Shown: piece by piece, positions 36,063 to 47,250 of the stretch
Numbering within the stretch: the stretch's first letter is position 1
Layout of the letters: each line of letters starts with the position of its first letter
Origin: Lomentospora prolificans
Taxonomy: Eukaryota > Ascomycota > Sordariomycetes > Microascales > Microascaceae
Direction: 5' to 3'
NCBI GenBank assembly: GCA_029532625.1
Contig: JARFXM010000003.1
Span: forward strand, 4,898,001 to 4,962,000
DNA: 64,000 nt
Translations under genes and position numbers: made by a program
Notes under the pieces: generated by a model
Database searches by the model: none
What the model saw: the letters and a program-made list of their open reading frames with translations, nothing else
Told to the model about the DNA's origin: nothing

Positions 36063-36085
36063 AAAAAAAAAAAAAAAAAAAAAAA
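36063..36085. repeat. Poly-A tract (A23)
   Basis: Run of 23 A, 240 bases after the T42 run and in inverted sense to it. Confidence 0.9.
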
Positions 36086-36495
36086 GTACCAAACACAGCT
36101 GGCGGAGTGAGAGGGCAGAGAGAGTAGACAGCGCCTTCCAAAGCCTTTCTGGCCCCAATTGATCAATGCGACGGCGCAAAAAGAACCCCCTCCCCCAGAT
36201 TTCCATGCTCTTCTCGATGTGGTCCATCCACGCATGTTCCTTTACCCCCGTGCAGCTAATGACGGGCGAAAGGCTGGGGCGGCCAATTTTCCCCGGTCCC
36301 CTCCCCGGGTTGGGGTCCGTATACAGTATCGATTCCTTGGAAACTAGGCTTGCACATTTTCCTGCTCGCTGCAAGTGAGAGTGAGGCGATGTTGATCCAC
36401 CAGGCTTGTTGCGCACGCCGACTGGAGGAGGGGCTGATGTTCTGATAGCTCCGGATGAATGGAACGATGTTTGACCGATTCGCGAGATAGTTGTC

Positions 36496-36502
36496 TATAA
36501 AG
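36496..36502 (+). promoter_or_regulatory. TATA box and CT-rich initiator region of the ADH gene
   Basis: TATAAAG is 187 bases upstream of the ADH ATG. It is followed by a long C/T-rich stretch (36,540-36,625), the arrangement typical of highly expressed fungal genes. A CTGGGG word near 36,275 fits the CreA repressor consensus, though such words are frequent. Confidence 0.6.
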
Positions 36503-36688
36503 ACTCCTTTTCATTCCTACTTGGAACTGTTTCAGTTTTTTTATAACCCCATCTTATCCCCTTCTCTCGACCTCTCTCCTAGCTCGACTCTACAAGCTCT
36601 TTCCAAGCTCTGCTCTCTTGTGATACCCCGGTGACATCATACATACCATCCCCACCAGCTTTCCCCCCCCAAAAAACAACCACCCAAA

Positions 36689-37864
36689 ATGTCCGCTCCC
36701 CAGATCCCCACTGAGCAATGGGCCCAAGTCCTCGAGAAGACCGGTGGACGTAAGTTATTGCCTCCCCTCGTCAATTGAAGCCTCCTAACTACGCCCCCAA
36801 CTGTCATCGTGAAAAGTTTTTTTTTTTTTTTTTTTCAAAAGCTAACCCGAGCGCCCAACACAGCCATCACGTACAAAAAGATCCCAGTCCAGAAGCCCGG
36901 CCCCGATGAGGTCCTCATCAATGTCAAGTACTCAGGCGTCTGCCACACCGATCTCCACGCCGTCATGGGCGACTGGCCACTAGACACCAAGCTGCCCCTC
37001 GTCGGCGGCCACGAGGGCGCCGGCGTCGTCGTCGCCAAGGGCGAGCTAGTCGAGGAGATTGAGATTGGCGACTACGCTGGCATCAAGTGGCTCAACGGCT
37101 CCTGCTTGAACTGCTCCTACTGCCGACAGGCCCTCGAGCCCCTCTGCGGCAAGCCCCTTCTCTCCGGCTACACCGTCGACGGCAGCTTCCAGCAGTACGC
37201 TATTGCCAAGGCCGCCCACGTCGCCCGCATCCCAAAGAACGTCTCCCTCGAGGCTGTCGCCCCGGTCCTCTGCGCCGGTATCACCGTCTACAAGGGTCTC
37301 AAGGAGTCCGAGGCCCGCCCCGGCCAGACCGTCGCCATCGTCGGCGCCGGCGGCGGGCTCGGCAACATGGCCATCCAGTACGCCAAGGCCATGGGTCTCC
37401 ACCCCATCGCCATCGACAGCGGTGACGACAAGGCTCAGGCCTGCAAGGCCCTCGGCGCTGAGGCTTTCGTCGACTTCGCCAAGACCAAGAACCTCGTCGA
37501 GGATGTCAAGGCCGCCACCCCCGATGGCCTAGGCCCCCACGCCGTCATCCTCCTCGCAGTCTCCGAGGGTCCATTCCAACAGGCCGCCGACTATGTCCGC
37601 CCCTACGGCAGCATCGTCTGCATCGGCCTCCCCGCCAACGCCTACATCAAGGCCCCCGTCTTTAACACCGTCATCCGCATGATCAAGATCAAGGGCAGCT
37701 ACGTCGGTAACCGCCAGGACACCGAGGAGGCAATCGACTTCTTCGCCCGTGGCCTCATCAAGGCTCCTTACAAGGTTGTTGGCCTCTCTGAGCTCCAGAA
37801 GGTGTATGACATGATGAAGGAAATGAAGGTCGTCGGTCGCTACGTTGTTGACACCAGCCGGTAA
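36689..37864 (+). CDS. Alcohol dehydrogenase, zinc-dependent class (ADH1-like)
   Basis: Exons 36689-36749 and 36864-37864 give 353 residues. The intron 36750-36863 is 114 nt with a T19 run and a GCTAAC branch site. Zinc-site residues are visible: Cys47 in G-V-C-H-T-D, His70-Glu71 in G-G-H-E-G, and the structural-zinc cysteines at about 101, 104, 107 and 115. The NAD-binding site is V-G-A-G-G-G-L-G-N-M-A. Length and motifs match the tetrameric fungal ADH that interconverts ethanol and acetaldehyde in the cytosol. Codon use is strongly C-ending in the second exon, and the promoter has a TATA box and CT-rich tract, both pointing to high expression. The ATG context (CAAAATG) is strong. It could act mainly in fermentation under low oxygen or in ethanol use; sequence does not decide. 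Confidence 0.93.
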
Positions 37865-40528
37865 GCTGGGATATTACGTGATGAAATTATGAAAATTGGG
37901 TTTCTTTTTCTTTGTATTGGGAGAGAAGACTTGGCGCTATTGTCTTGATACGAGATTCTCGATATGGGTTGCTGGGAGCCTACTTGTATAGTTGTTTTAA
38001 CCGATGAGAGCCCAAGAGAGCTGTTGATACGGATTTTTGCAACCTTTTTTTGGATAATGTGAAGTCTGTGAAAACATGTAGATCATTTCCGATGTCTCGT
38101 GATACTAAATTCATTTCGGTACCTTAGTGGTGCCTTCGCGATAATGCAGAAAATTCGAGGAAAGGATGGGGAAGAAAAGCTAAACTTGAATGCTGTGAGA
38201 CTAAGCTTCGAGTCTAGCCTACCTTTCCTTATTTACTCAACTCTACTGACGAGAGGCGAGGTGTATTTAGAGAATTCCTGCGCTCGTCACGTCACGAAGC
38301 AGATTGGTGTTCACTACCATCCCGTGCCCTTGCATCAACGTTTGACAAAATAAAGGAGGAGTGAGGCGCAGGCACTGGTATTTCTAACATTGTCCGACTC
38401 TCCTCTCCTTTTTCAACATATTTTGTTTGGTGAAGCTTCCTTTTACGACATACGGCGCAGGCTAGTTTATGAGAACCGGGCATAAAGTCTTGACGCTCAT
38501 CATTCCCCGACGGCGTCACCCGCGTTTTGGCACCTAGTGGAGAACCCTCCCGGGGCCTTAACGAGTGGATCGTGCAGTGCCAGCAAGCAGAACTAGCGCG
38601 CCTGAGGGTCCGAACAAAAACGGACTATGGCTTGTTTGAAGTTTCTGTGGTGCTGAGTGAAAGAGTGGTAAGTGGACCTTGGATCGAGCAGCTCCGCGGC
38701 GACTTGCGGGACATGTCAACAGCGCCCGATGTTCATCACGGTCCTGTGCATGTTTCGATAAGATTGCGGTTTCAGAAAATAAAGGACCATCATTTTCTGT
38801 GAAGTTATGTTATAGGTATTGCAGGTCCTTGCTGAATTCGAGCAACGAAGCTGCGAAACTCTCGGCAGATGATATCGTAATTACCCCCGAACAGAAGGCC
38901 GCGAATCTAGGCTCCGTGAACATCCATTAGGATCGGCGATTCTTGTATCGTCCCAGGCGTACAAGAGGCTAGATGTCATTGGGCAAATGACGAGGCGGAC
39001 ATCATATCAGCACGGTGACATGGCCCCTCCTGCCGAGCTCTCCAGGTTCCAATTTCGAGACGTCCCGATCAATTAGTGGAGCCTACCCTATAGTGGTTGA
39101 GCAATTCGTTCTGTCCGTTCGGTGATGAGCTCTGAGCTCTAGGTCATTTGGTGAGCTTAGACGTGGTTGAGGAGGTGCTAAGCCACCCTCTGACGAGACA
39201 AGAGACGATTGACAAAACGAAACTCAAAACAGGCGGGCAGGGGGGAGGGGCGATATTATCGAGACTTTTTTTCCTTTCACTGATCGACGGTCCCATCTAC
39301 ACGATCAATGGCGAATATAGTCAAAGATAACGTGCTCGTTGTCCGCATCGGTTACGCTCACAGACAATATCTAAATATAGAAACCGCATCTGGACGATCG
39401 CATCTCAAAACATTCCAGCCCGCACCTGAAGCTGGCCCCTGTTCCCACGTTATCAAAAATTGCTCCGATTCGCCAAGCCCACCAACCTTATTTTTAGAAA
39501 AGCGAGGACGGATTGACAAAGATCCGACACTTTGGTCGTCGAATACTAGTACCGACAGGCTCTATTAACGCGCGGACCAGCCCGAAGCTCGGAGACTTGA
39601 GTATGTGACTGAGTGGGGAAGGGAGTGACGAAAGGAGACAGGCGCAGGATGAGGAGGAGGCGTGAGTGACCATCAGGGTTGGCTTGGGGTGGAGGGCACG
39701 ACAATCAGGTGGAATTTGGAATGAGAGGCCAAGATGAACTGATTGCAATCTATTACCCCTAGCGAATTGTTCGATTAATGTTCCATCGCTCCCTCTCCAC
39801 CTTAATAATAATATCTCCGACCGCTATACCCGGAAAAGCTAGAGGAGAGATTGCCACAGATCACACCCGTAGCGTACAAACTAACTCTTGACGACTTGTC
39901 CACGCCTGAACCAAGCCCATGTTCTTATTGTGCGCCCCTTCACCCCTTTGATAGATTGCGTCCTTGTAGAACCCCTTAGCGGCGAGCAATATAGTGCTCT
40001 GTGTTTGAAGTCAGGACGGGAACTTCAAAATCTGGCCATCCACTGGCATAGGTCACTAGATCGGCGGAAACATGAGCTAGACCCGCGTTGTGAGAACGGG
40101 GCCTCCCCTGTCCACCGGTCATCGGCCACGGAGGGGAATAGTTAAGGACGGAGCTTCCGACTCAACGGGGCTTCGAGCCTCCACCACTTTCGCTTTGAAA
40201 TGGCAGTCAATATCTTTCTTGTTGTTTCATTTCTACTTCACTAGTTTTGTTTTACTTTTCTTTCCCTTTCCTTCTTTGTGTATATCGCCCTTTCCCCCGT
40301 ATTCCCTCTCCGCCGCTGGCTCGGCGGTGTCGAAGCGACCCGAATATAAAACCAATCAGAGTCACGTCCATACGAACATAAAAAGGAAAACGACGCCACC
40401 TCCGGTAGAGGCGATATATACGACTAGGTTCATACAAAAATTGGATATTAAAAAGAATATACGCAGGACGGACATATTACATAAAATCTCTTTCGTTTCG
40501 TATATACCGTACATATTCGCAGATCACC
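37865..40528. other. Intergenic (2.7 kb)
   Basis: No supported gene. Short frames at 38,527-38,930 and 39,150-39,570 lack family resemblance. The last 300 bases form a strongly pyrimidine-rich promoter and leader for the phosphate permease. Confidence 0.6.
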
Positions 40529-42542
40529 ATGCCTCTCCACCAATTCGACTACCTCTTTGCCCTTGGCACAATATTTGCCTTTTTGGATGCTTGGAATATC
40601 GGTAAGAAACCTCGACTTCACGAAAAAAAAAAGTTGCCTACATCTGCTATTCCACAGAGGCGTCTATTATTAACTATCCATCCTATTTCGCAGGTGCCAA
40701 CGATGTCGCGAATTCGTGGGCCTCATCGGTGGCTTCGGGCTCGGTCCCATATATCGGCGCCATGTCCCTGGCCGCCGTCATGGAGTTCACGGGAGCAGTG
40801 GGCGCTGGTGCCCGAGTGACCGACACCATCCGCACGGGAATCGTCGACACCGAACGGTTCACGGATAATGCTCCTCTCCTGATGCTGGGCATGGTCTGCG
40901 CCGTCATCGCGTCCTCGCTCTGCCTCACCATGGCTACCAAGCTGGGCATGCCTGTATCCACGACACATTCTCTTATGGGTGGCATCATTGGTTTTGGAAT
41001 TGCGGCTTTGGGTGCTAGCGGCGTTCAGTGGGTAGAGGATGGTACAGGGCTCGAGGTCCTCAATAGTGGCGTTGTTCAGGTGAGTCAATGAGGCAAAATG
41101 GCATCGTTTCGAATGCGAATGCCAATAAATCGTACGTGATATGTTTCCAGGTTTTTATCTCGTGGATTCTTGCCCCATTCCTGGCAGGCATCTTTTCAGC
41201 AATAATTTTTACCATCACCAAGTTCGCTGTCCTTCTGAGGAACAATCCCGCCCTCAAAGGCTTGATTCTTTTCCCCATCTACTTCTCCATCACAGGCTCG
41301 CTGATCGTCATGCTCCTCGTTTCAAAGGGTGGCTCCATCAATATTCCCGACGACCAGGTCCCCGGAGTGGTCGTCGGCGTCGGAATCTCCCTCGGTGCTC
41401 TCATCGGTGTATTCCTAGTGCCGTGGCTGTATCGAACCGTTATCAAGGATGACTGGGAGCTCAAGTGGTACAACATCCCCCAGGGTCCATTCCTTCTTCG
41501 ACGCGGCGACGTACGCCCTCGGCCCCGGCCCGGACCCGCGTACAACAAACAGGATCTTCACCTTAGCCTCAACTGGGATAATGGCCGTCCTGCCACCGGT
41601 GATACCGAAACGGCGCTCGCCAAAGAAGAGGAAAATGCGGATCAATACCGTAAGCCTCACAAGTCCATCGTCGGTCCCCGGCCGGAAGGCCCATGGCACA
41701 GCCGCGAGGTCCTCTTCTGGAGTCTCAAGTGGGCCGTCTTCCATGGCGTCGACCAAGACGTGGTCAACATGCAGAACGAGACGGATGCTCTGAGCGGTAA
41801 CATTAAGGATATGCACGCTCGTGCTGTCCGCTACGATGGCAAAGCCGAGCACCTCTTCAAGTTCTTGCAGGTTCTTACCGCGTCTACCGCTTCTTTCGCC
41901 CATGGTGCCAACGATGTTTCCAAGTATGTAGTAGCATTTCCATCGAAAAATTCGAACCGCCATGTTCTAACATTTGCTACTAGTGCTATCGGGCCGTATG
42001 CTACCATTTTCCAAATTTGGAACGACGGCTTCCTCAGAAACAACGTCGGAGTTCCAACTTGGATCCTGTAAGTATCCCAGCCAACTCGGGTTGACCTTTC
42101 CTTTCTAACAGTGACATGTAAAGGCTCTTTGGTGCCTTCGGCATTGTTTTAGGTTTGTGGACCTACGGCTACAACATCATGAAGAACCTGGGCAATAAAG
42201 TCACTCTGCAGTCACCGTCTCGAGGCTTCTCCATCGAAATGGGAAGCGCAATCACCGTTATCCTAGCCACCAAATTCGGTACGCTCCTTTCCTCCAGTAC
42301 ATGACATGAGTATTATATATCCTAATCCTCTTTTTCTAGGTCTCCCTGTCTCCACTACGCAGTGCATCACAGGAGCCACCGTTGGAGTAGGTCTCTGCAA
42401 TGGTGACTGGAGGGCTATCAACTGGCGCATGGTTGCGTGGATCTACATGGGCTGGTTCATTACTCTCCCGACAGCCGCAACGCTCTCTGGTGGTCTAATG
42501 GCTTTCATCATCAACGCTCCCACCAGGGGCACCACGTCGTAA
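40529..42542 (+). CDS. Na+/phosphate symporter of the PHO-4 / Pho89 family
   Basis: Six exons (40529-40601, 40694-41079, 41151-41923, 41984-42067, 42124-42278, 42340-42542) encode 557 residues. The PHO4 family signature appears twice, as expected from its internal duplication: G-A-N-D-V-A-N-S-W-A-S near residue 25 and H-G-A-N-D-V-S-N-A near residue 405, the second assembled across an intron. The paired P-V-S-T-T-H and P-V-S-T-T-Q motifs are also present. Roughly ten to twelve membrane segments surround a hydrophilic central loop (about 240-370). Such permeases take up phosphate at alkaline pH, driven by sodium, and are usually induced by phosphate starvation. No regulator-binding site could be assigned with confidence. 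It converges with the alpha-glucosidase gene, the stops 323 bases apart. Confidence 0.93.
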
Positions 42543-42865
42543 TTCTCATAGATATAATTAAGGGTCTCGTCTTGACGAATGATGATCCTCATCATTCACC
42601 GTTGGTATGGGCTCCTGGGCGTGAAATTGTAGGCGTCTTGGTGAGGGGAGGCTAGTGCACAATAGAATAATACAGTTTACGCCCGAACTTGCTGGCGCCA
42701 CGAGCGCGTGACTCCAGTTCTATGGTGCGATGCGCAATGACGTTCTGTGAGGATTTGAGGTTGCGTTGATCGAAAGTCCTGTGTAATCATGCTATTAATC
42801 TATATGTAATTCTATCGCTTTCCTAGCCATATCCGTCATTTCCCTAGTTCCGAAATCATGTTAAA
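42543..42865. other. Convergent 3' flanks
   Basis: 323 bases between the stop codons of the permease and the alpha-glucosidase; only 3' untranslated sequence is expected. Confidence 0.7.
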
Positions 42866-44647
42866 TTATCCTTCATTCTTCTCGCCTGGCACGCGAAACA
42901 CACGGCCTTCGAAGGGGCCCATAGTACCGCCGTTGAGTTCATCCGTGGTAGAGACAATTAATTCCAGCTTCTCGGGCTCCTCGGTAACTTCTTTCACCTC
43001 ATAATACCACTCTATATGCTCAGTAGAGAAGTTCATGACAACTAAGATGCGGTCATCCCCACTCTGCTTGGTGTAAATGAAGAGGTGTTCATGGTCAGGG
43101 CGGATGGGCGTGTAGTCGCCGTAGACAAAGGTGTTGGCATTGTCCTTTCGAAGTTTGATCATGCGCTTCCAGAAGGCAAGAATGCTACCTTCATCATTAA
43201 GCTGGGAGGCGACGTTGATCTCCTTGTTGAGAGGATGGAAGGGAGAGACTGGGTCCTTATCCGAGAAACCAAAGTAGGGTTCGTTGCCGTCCCAAGGAAT
43301 GGGCATGCGAGCGTTGAACCTGCTGAGGTAACGGACAGCAGCAGCAGCGCGGTCCAGCGCCTCTTGGTCGTCGCCCTGAGTCTCCTTTACGAAATCGTAG
43401 TAGTAATTGCTCTCGACATCCTTCATCTTCTCCAGAGGGAAGTCATCCGGAACGCTGAGCATGCCGATCTCCTGGCCCTGGTACAAGTACAGAGTACCAG
43501 ACATGGTAGCCTGGAGCATGGCAAGAAGTATACCGGAGGGCACGCGGAACTCGGGGCTATCGTCGGCGTAGCGGCTAATGCTGCGAGCCTGGTCATGGCT
43601 CTCGAGGAATACGGCAACCCAAGCGTCCGTGCCATTCATGACATGCTGAATTTGAGACCAAGCGCCTTTCCACTGGGAAAGCGAGAAATTTTTGGGAGTG
43701 ACTTCGTACTTGCGGCCAGGGCCCATGCCAGTACCGACGACCTCGAACATAAAGGCCATGTCCAACTGCTTCTTATCACCGGAAAGGTACTCCAACACGT
43801 GATCCTTCTCACAGGTGAATGGGAGCTCACCGGCGCTGATGATGTTGAGTTCGCGAAGCTTCTTTCCTATCTCTAAGAGATACTTGTGAATATTGGGTCC
43901 GTTGCAGGTCAAGGCGGTGGGATTCTGCCAGGGCCAGTCATTAAAGACCACTGGCGCATCCGGGAGGCCTTCGGGTTTGCTGAGCATATTCGCGGCGTCT
44001 ATCCTGAAAGCATCAACACCCCTGTCCACCCAGTAGACAATAGCCTCGTCGATGATTGCTTTTCTCATGTCTTCGTTGTCCCAGTTTAGGTCGGGCTGCC
44101 CCTCGGTGAAGAGGTGGAGGTAGTACTCCTCGGTCTCCTCATCCCACTTCCAAGCGCTGTCCTCACCAAAGACTGACTTCCAATTGTTGGGCGGCAGCCT
44201 GTTGCCATCGTCGTCGTAATTGGCCGGTTTCCAAAAGTACCAGCCGCGTTTGGGGTTGTCCTTGGAGGACTTGGACTCGAGGAACCAGGGGTGCTTGCTG
44301 GAGGTGTGGCTAATCACGAGGTCGAGCATGACGCGCATCTTGCGCTTATGGCACTCGTCGATGAGGCGGTCCATATCTTCGAGCGAGCCGAATGGGGGGT
44401 AAATGTCTTGGTAGTTGGAGATATCGTAGCCCGTATCTATTTGGGGACCATCGTACATAGGGCTCAGCCAAATGACATCTACACCGATTGACTGGAGGTA
44501 GTCGAGCTTCTCAATGATGCCGCCGAGGTCGCCGACGCCATCGCCATTGGAATCCTTGAACGATTGGGGAAATATTTGGTAGACGGTGCCTTCTTTCCAC
44601 CATTCGGAGCCAGTCTTGGCTGGCACCTTGATATCTTCAGCGGTCAT
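42866..44647 (-). CDS. Intracellular alpha-glucosidase (maltase/isomaltase type, GH13)
   Basis: A single uninterrupted frame of 593 residues with no signal peptide, so the enzyme is cytosolic. The GH13 (beta/alpha)8 barrel starts at once with W-W-K-E-G-T-V-Y-Q-I-F-P-Q-S-F-K-D. Conserved regions are I-S-H-T-S near 112-116, D-A-F-R-I-D-A-A with nucleophile Asp217, S-A-G-E-L-P with acid/base Glu274, and E-S-H-D-Q with Asp352. This is the set of yeast Mal/Ima-type enzymes, which cleave maltose or isomaltose taken into the cell. The residue after the nucleophile is Ala, where yeast maltases have Thr and isomaltases Val, so substrate preference is open. Fungal maltase genes often sit with a maltose permease and a Mal regulator; neither is seen here. 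Lack of introns is unusual among the neighbours. Confidence 0.93.
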   Translation of the reverse strand: MTAEDIKVPAKTGSEWWKEGTVYQIFPQSFKDSNGDGVGDLGGIIEKLDYLQSIGVDVIWLSPMYDGPQIDTGYDISNYQDIYPPFGSLEDMDRLIDECHKRKMRVMLDLVISHTSSKHPWFLESKSSKDNPKRGWYFWKPANYDDDGNRLPPNNWKSVFGEDSAWKWDEETEEYYLHLFTEGQPDLNWDNEDMRKAIIDEAIVYWVDRGVDAFRIDAANMLSKPEGLPDAPVVFNDWPWQNPTALTCNGPNIHKYLLEIGKKLRELNIISAGELPFTCEKDHVLEYLSGDKKQLDMAFMFEVVGTGMGPGRKYEVTPKNFSLSQWKGAWSQIQHVMNGTDAWVAVFLESHDQARSISRYADDSPEFRVPSGILLAMLQATMSGTLYLYQGQEIGMLSVPDDFPLEKMKDVESNYYYDFVKETQGDDQEALDRAAAAVRYLSRFNARMPIPWDGNEPYFGFSDKDPVSPFHPLNKEINVASQLNDEGSILAFWKRMIKLRKDNANTFVYGDYTPIRPDHEHLFIYTKQSGDDRILVVMNFSTEHIEWYYEVKEVTEEPEKLELIVSTTDELNGGTMGPFEGRVFRVPGEKNEG

Positions 44648-46415
44648 CGTGCAGGGTATTGAGATGTGACCAAAAGATGGCCTTAGAAAACGGGGTCAAG
44701 AGAGGCTTGACGATAAGGGAGACGGTGATAAGGTAGTGAGTGGGCTTCAGGAGATCGAGGATTGAATTTCCTCTTCTTTCCTACTAGGGAAGGATGGGCG
44801 ATTCAATTCTATTTATTCTCGCGCTAATATCGCAGTTAAGAGAAGCTAAGGACCCATGAAAAATCCCGTTTGTCAATTGTGGTGCGCTCATCAGACCCTC
44901 GTGGCCAGCTATGTGGAAGGACCAATGGCAAGGGTACAATTCTACGGCGCTCGTCGCTTCCCTCAAGCTCTCACTAACGACAAGATGACGACACGGCACT
45001 GCAAGTGGAGGAAGGGGCGATGTCTCATCCCTACGTCATCGCTTCTGTCTCGCACTATAAATTGGGAAGCCGCCACAAGAGGTACCATTATGTCATCGGA
45101 TACACCGAAGTAAAAACGGGCAGGTACCGGAGCATTTGCTACGAGAACGGGCGAAAATACGATTAAATATCGTCCGGGATGGGCCATGCAGATTCTGCAG
45201 GATTTTCAGGTCCATTTATTCAGTGATATTGCTCGGTGGCTGACCCGGCAAGATTAGCGAAGGTCGTGCGATTGGCCACGAGTTCAAATTACATCGTGTC
45301 CCGGTTTCCCCATCCCACTAGCCATAGGCCCGGTAAAAATGCGAACCTTAAGTCGCTCAATGGCGTCGTTAGTACAGTCTAGGACTTGATGGCGTGGATC
45401 TTGGAACGCGCCATCTCTTTCAAAAGCACACTGCCCGATGACGGCAACCGGCGTCTACGAATATACGAAGAGCCAGCGGGCTGCAGGGCTGCCGACATGT
45501 ACTAGCATTGAGCCATAGCAGTCATGACGGAAGACATTATCTGGCCATTCTTTGTTTTGAGCCGCACCAAGCCTCACCCATCCCACCGTATTTCGTGGCC
45601 GGATTGAAACCTCCTGCTGGAGGGTAGATGGAGTTCTCGCACTAAAAACAGCAACTTTTCGATGTCATCAGCATGGACTGACGTGCTGCTCCCTGACGAT
45701 TCCGAGTAGCCTATTCACGCCAGCCGGTGGGGCCTCCGACCCAAGCGGGGCTGGTGAAGCTATATCATGATAAGGTTTTCCTCCTGGCCGCCTAAAAAAT
45801 CGGATTCAGCGACTCCATCGAGAGTGTAGCTAGAGGCAGGGTTGTCCATTGAGAGTTTATAAGCCACCTCAAGGAGACCAATGAGGGGCCCCTTCTCTCG
45901 GTATCCAGATTTACCGGTAGTACTGCCCTTCCGAAACATTGGAGGATGACGAAAAGGTGAAGAACGGCCCCCTTGGCTTATAGGCTCGGTGTTAAGAGAA
46001 AGCCATGAGTCTACTTAGCTATCTCTTAAGCCTTGACAAGTTGTCCCCGTGCCTGACTGACTCTTAGGTTCGCTTCAACCCCGGCCCGAGATTGAGCAAA
46101 TCTGTGGGAAATCCATGATATGGCCCAGTCGCCGAGCAACTCAGATTTCGCCAAGAAAGTTATGCGACATGGAGTGGTAGATGCTAATACGGCATAGGTC
46201 AGGCTTTCACAGAGCAAGGTTTTCTAATAGCCAGCTCGTGGTATAACCCCGGCGACATTTAATACAAGAATCATCAGCACGTTGCGCTGGCACTTGTACA
46301 ATATCACTTTCGGTACGGGGTGTTATCGATCAATTAAAATTAAGAGGCAAGCTAGTGGCATATCATCCCTATCACTTCAGTATAAAGCCAAACTCATCGT
46401 GATCGTGCATCCCGC
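44648..46415. other. Intergenic (1.8 kb)
   Basis: Promoter of the alpha-glucosidase at its left end and the 3' flank of the CE5 gene at its right end. No supported coding sequence between. Confidence 0.6.
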
Positions 46416-47250
46416 CTAAGTTGACGCTTCACAATATTTAAACTTGACAAACTGCACAGCATCTTCCCAATACTTGTCGAAGTAACTCGAGTGGATACTC
46501 CAGTCAGCGCCACCAGCGCAGGCAGGGTCGTCAAGGAGACAGTAGTCCCTGAGGATATTGGTATACTTGTTGAGGCTTGCCAGTTCGGTTTTGTTCCTCG
46601 GGCCCAACTATTACGGCGCGTGTCAGTATATCTGCCATTGTTTCTGGACACAAGGGCTACGTACGCCATCAACCTCTTGGCCGGATAGGAGGTTATAGAT
46701 CTGGCCGGTCGTATGCCTAGGGGATCCCCACATAAGGGCGGCAATAACTGTATGTCCAATTAGCAACTTTTTTGATTGTGAGCAGTTTTCTCCAGGAGCT
46801 AAGCATATTACTTTGGTTTCCGGGTGAAGTTGTGGGATCGATTCCGACGTTTCCAGGCTGCGTGCATCCTCCCCAGAGCCACTCCGTCTCCTCCGCTCCG
46901 CCCAACGCATCGCCCACGACGTGGGCGCCCTGCGACCAACCGGTCAAGATAATCTTGGAATCGGGGCACCTTTGGCCATACTGCGTCACGGCCTTGATAG
47001 TATTGGTCACGCCGGCCGCGGCGGACTCGCAGTAGGTGTTGTAGCTCGCCGGATATTGCACGTTTTCAAACGTACAGCTGTCGAACTCCTTACAGATGGC
47101 TTCGGCTATCGCCTTTTGGCGGCCGGGATAGGGCTCGGTGGTGCCGCGGACGAGGAAGATGCGCACATCAGTGCAGGGCTTAGCGGTGCAAACGGCGGCG
47201 GCGGAGCTTAACGCAGCTAGAGAAGCGATGATGAGACCCTTGGCGTGCAT
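46416..47250 (-). CDS. Secreted CE5 esterase, acetylxylan esterase-like
   Basis: Exons 46812-47250, 46665-46747 and 46416-46607 on the complement give 237 residues. The signal peptide covers about residues 1-19 (S-L-A-A-L-S-S-A-A-A). The core begins V-R-G-T-T-E-P near 34. The nucleophile is Ser106 in G-W-S-Q-G; G-W-S-Q-G rather than G-Y-S-Q-G is typical of the acetylxylan esterase branch of CE5. Asp200 or 201 in D-D-P-A-C and His213 in W-S-I-H-S-S-Y complete the triad. Eight or so cysteines suggest several disulfides. Expected role: removal of acetyl groups from xylan or hydrolysis of small esters outside the cell. It is distinct from the cutinase-type paralogue at 5.7 kb in motif, length and intron positions, so the two are not a recent duplication. 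No cellulose-binding domain is attached. Confidence 0.88.

Larger units (their letters stand above)
33798..36688. other. Intergenic with long homopolymers and TGGC/GCCA palindromes
   Basis: No supported gene. A 299-residue minus-strand frame across 35,517-36,416 is created by the poly-T and poly-A runs and is rejected. The region holds an AT run near 34,117-34,144, an 18-nt palindrome at 34772-34789, many GCCAGC/GCTGGC words at 34,690-34,800 and 35,280-35,380, a T42 run and an A23 run, and ends in the CT-rich promoter of the ADH gene. Confidence 0.6.

Noticed and set aside
35517..36416. 299-residue open frame on the minus strand
   Set aside because: It is held open by the poly-T42 and A23 runs (long Lys and Phe stretches), has no domain and no plausible splice or start context.
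43085..43876. 263-residue plus-strand frame inside the alpha-glucosidase gene
   Set aside because: Antisense shadow of GH13 coding sequence with intact catalytic residues on the minus strand.
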